This document shows, piece by piece, positions 62,836 through 64,000 of a stretch of DNA of 64,000 bases. The notes beneath the pieces are model-generated. The model made no database searches. It was not told where the DNA came from and saw only the letters and a program-made list of their open reading frames with translations. Position 1 is the stretch's first letter. The number at the start of each line of letters is the position of its first letter. A program made the translations under genes and the position numbers. This stretch comes from Odoribacter sp. (GTDB taxonomy: Bacteria > Bacteroidota > Bacteroidia > Bacteroidales > Prolixibacteraceae). Where the stretch lies: the NCBI GenBank assembly GCA_013824715.1, contig PNOH01000006.1, forward strand, positions 1-64,000. The letters are read 5' to 3'.

Positions 62836-64000
62836 TTATCTTAATCTCGTTAAAAGGTTATATTCTTTGCTGTCTGAGGTTGTCATCCTTAAGGTATGTT
62901 GTTTTCCTTTCAGGATATCCTGACTATCGAATTCAAAAACATTTTCCCCAACCTTACCGGGGACTGTTTTTTCAAGAACAATTTTGTTCTGCACTTTACT
63001 GGTGACTGTAAATTTTACATTACCAGCACTTTCCAGGAAGTAAGCGAGTTCAAACAGTTTGCGATCCGGATGGCGCATCATGTCAAATTCGCTGGTCAGT
63101 GTGTTAATTGTGGCTAAATGGAATCCTTGCTTGTAGGATGGTTTATCTTTTACGCCAGCAAGTTTCAAACCTTGTTTGACATGTTCATTCTTCATCATCA
63201 GGTTCCAGATAAGCCCCGACCGGTAATTTTCCATCATCACTACGATTGGACCCTGGTCAATGGCCAGGTGTTTTTTTTCTGAAGTATTTGTGCTCAGGCA
63301 ATAAGCATCGGCAAATCCAAATGATCCCTGGGCAATTGGCATACTGGCGAGGTTCAGAAGTACCTGAGTACTGTAAAAAGGTGTGTAAGGATATGAAGCC
63401 AGCGCGGCAGTTGGAGCAATTACGCCATCGTCGTTTAACGGGGAGCGTGCGGAGTAATTCCAGGGTGGTTTGCCACCGTAACAGGCAGTTAGTCCCCAAT
63501 TGCGTTCATCATATTTATAAGAGGCGGGAGCTTCTTCCAAACAATAGTGACGGTTAATCAATGTGTGAGCAACGTTTTGCTTCCAGTAGTTGGCATATTT
63601 GTCCTCAATCATCTGAGGGTTTAAACCTAAAAAGGAGTAATGGGCAAAAAACATGGGGCCTCCTTTATTTTCGCCTAAAGGCAGCTCATATCCATAGAAT
63701 GACCGGTTTGGGTGAAAAATTCCCCCGTTACTTTGCCAGCCCCGGGCATAAACATCTTCGGAAATATTATGAGGAACCGGAGCAGCCAAAGCCAAAATGT
63801 ATGCAATCCAACCCTCATTCCATCCTTTGATATCCATAGTTAAACGATTGCTTTGCGAATACCACAGCCATTGCATGGCATTGCCCGAACCGGCATAAAA
63901 CCGCCAATCCATACTGTTCCAAAATGACCGGACAGAATCGCGAATTTCTAATTCAGTTGCTGAATTGGAGGTGTAATATTCAGAAGCGGTGAGCAGTCCG
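62836..64000 (-). CDS. GH144-like glucoamylase-family protein, 5' end beyond window
   Basis: The open frame runs to the window edge; an internal ATG at 63912 is not its start because coding sequence (GLLTASEYYTSN...FWNSMDW) continues upstream. Seen: MDWRFYAGSGNAMQWLWYSQ, KGWNEGWIAYILALAAP, HLAIDQGPIVVMMENYRSGL and a C-terminal beta-sandwich region (KFTVTSKVQNKIVLEKTV). Related to the GH144-like protein at 59142 but with an extra C-terminal domain. Starts the minus-strand run with the T9SS-sorted protein. Confidence 0.85.
   Translation of the reverse strand, partial: GLLTASEYYTSNSATELEIRDSVRSFWNSMDWRFYAGSGNAMQWLWYSQSNRLTMDIKGWNEGWIAYILALAAPVPHNISEDVYARGWQSNGGIFHPNRSFYGYELPLGENKGGPMFFAHYSFLGLNPQMIEDKYANYWKQNVAHTLINRHYCLEEAPASYKYDERNWGLTACYGGKPPWNYSARSPLNDDGVIAPTAALASYPYTPFYSTQVLLNLASMPIAQGSFGFADAYCLSTNTSEKKHLAIDQGPIVVMMENYRSGLIWNLMMKNEHVKQGLKLAGVKDKPSYKQGFHLATINTLTSEFDMMRHPDRKLFELAYFLESAGNVKFTVTSKVQNKIVLEKTVPGKVGENVFEFDSQDILKGKQHTLRMTTSDSKEYNLLTRLR

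Overview
The window reads as a chromosomal segment of a Bacteroidota bacterium, most like the carbohydrate-degrading, often anaerobic Bacteroidales/Marinilabiliales. Evidence: a C-terminal type IX secretion sorting domain (60877..62802), a TonB receptor with a DUF4249 lipoprotein partner, a beta-propeller sensor kinase of the hybrid-two-component type, many lipoboxes, Bacteroidota-style TAnnTTTG promoter words, and few recognisable Shine-Dalgarno sites. No rRNA, tRNA, CRISPR array or intact transposase was seen.

Layout. 0.1-8 kb: a propeller sensor kinase, two tandem paralogous outer-membrane barrel proteins, PepE and glutamate dehydrogenase. 8-14.3 kb, minus strand: an unusual signalling block made of a ferredoxin-reductase-like protein lacking its usual FeS cysteines, a 1536-residue protein joining four sensor modules, two receiver-like domains and a PEP-synthase/PPDK ATP-binding domain, and a LuxR-type regulator whose receiver has Asn in place of the phospho-acceptor Asp. 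14.4-17.6 kb: LolC/E-FtsX-like permease, methyltransferase, RbfA, a DedA/YqaA-like membrane protein. 17.6-24.5 kb: an accessory, partly decayed carbohydrate region (GH10, GH5, heparinase-like protein) with remnants of an Ig/LamG-type secreted protein and of an S15-family hydrolase. 24.5-39.7 kb: mostly housekeeping genes (lipB, lipA, TPR protein, EamA transporter, ruvC, HIT protein, greA, ahcY, a three-gene CTP/CDP lipid set, ribF, a cysteine-less TlpA-like lipoprotein, lpxH, a FabH-like synthase).

39.7-46 kb: a 5.2-kb cassette (lipoprotein, DUF4249 protein, TonB receptor, small barrel protein) sits between two direct repeats of about 400 bp. Each repeat is the 3' part of ung plus its downstream flank; one copy belongs to the intact ung and the other is a truncated remnant. 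46.3-51.2 kb: rmuC, then nrfH-nrfA and an outer-membrane porin, i.e. ammonifying nitrite reduction. 51.2-64 kb: a PQQ-propeller protein and a second glycan region with GH8, GH43+F5/8C, GH3, GH144, a T9SS-sorted protein with a duplicated domain, and a GH144-like gene cut by the window edge. GH144+GH3 suggests beta-1,2-glucan use; GH8, GH43 and GH10 suggest xylan use.

Intergenic DNA is rich in dispersed palindromes. The clearest family has six short hairpins in three inverted pairs (28.2, 54.2 and 60.6 kb). Their stems differ in sequence but stay paired, which resembles REP/BIME elements. Other families are noted at 7.9/54.1, 16.6/29.9 and 58.9-59.1 kb.
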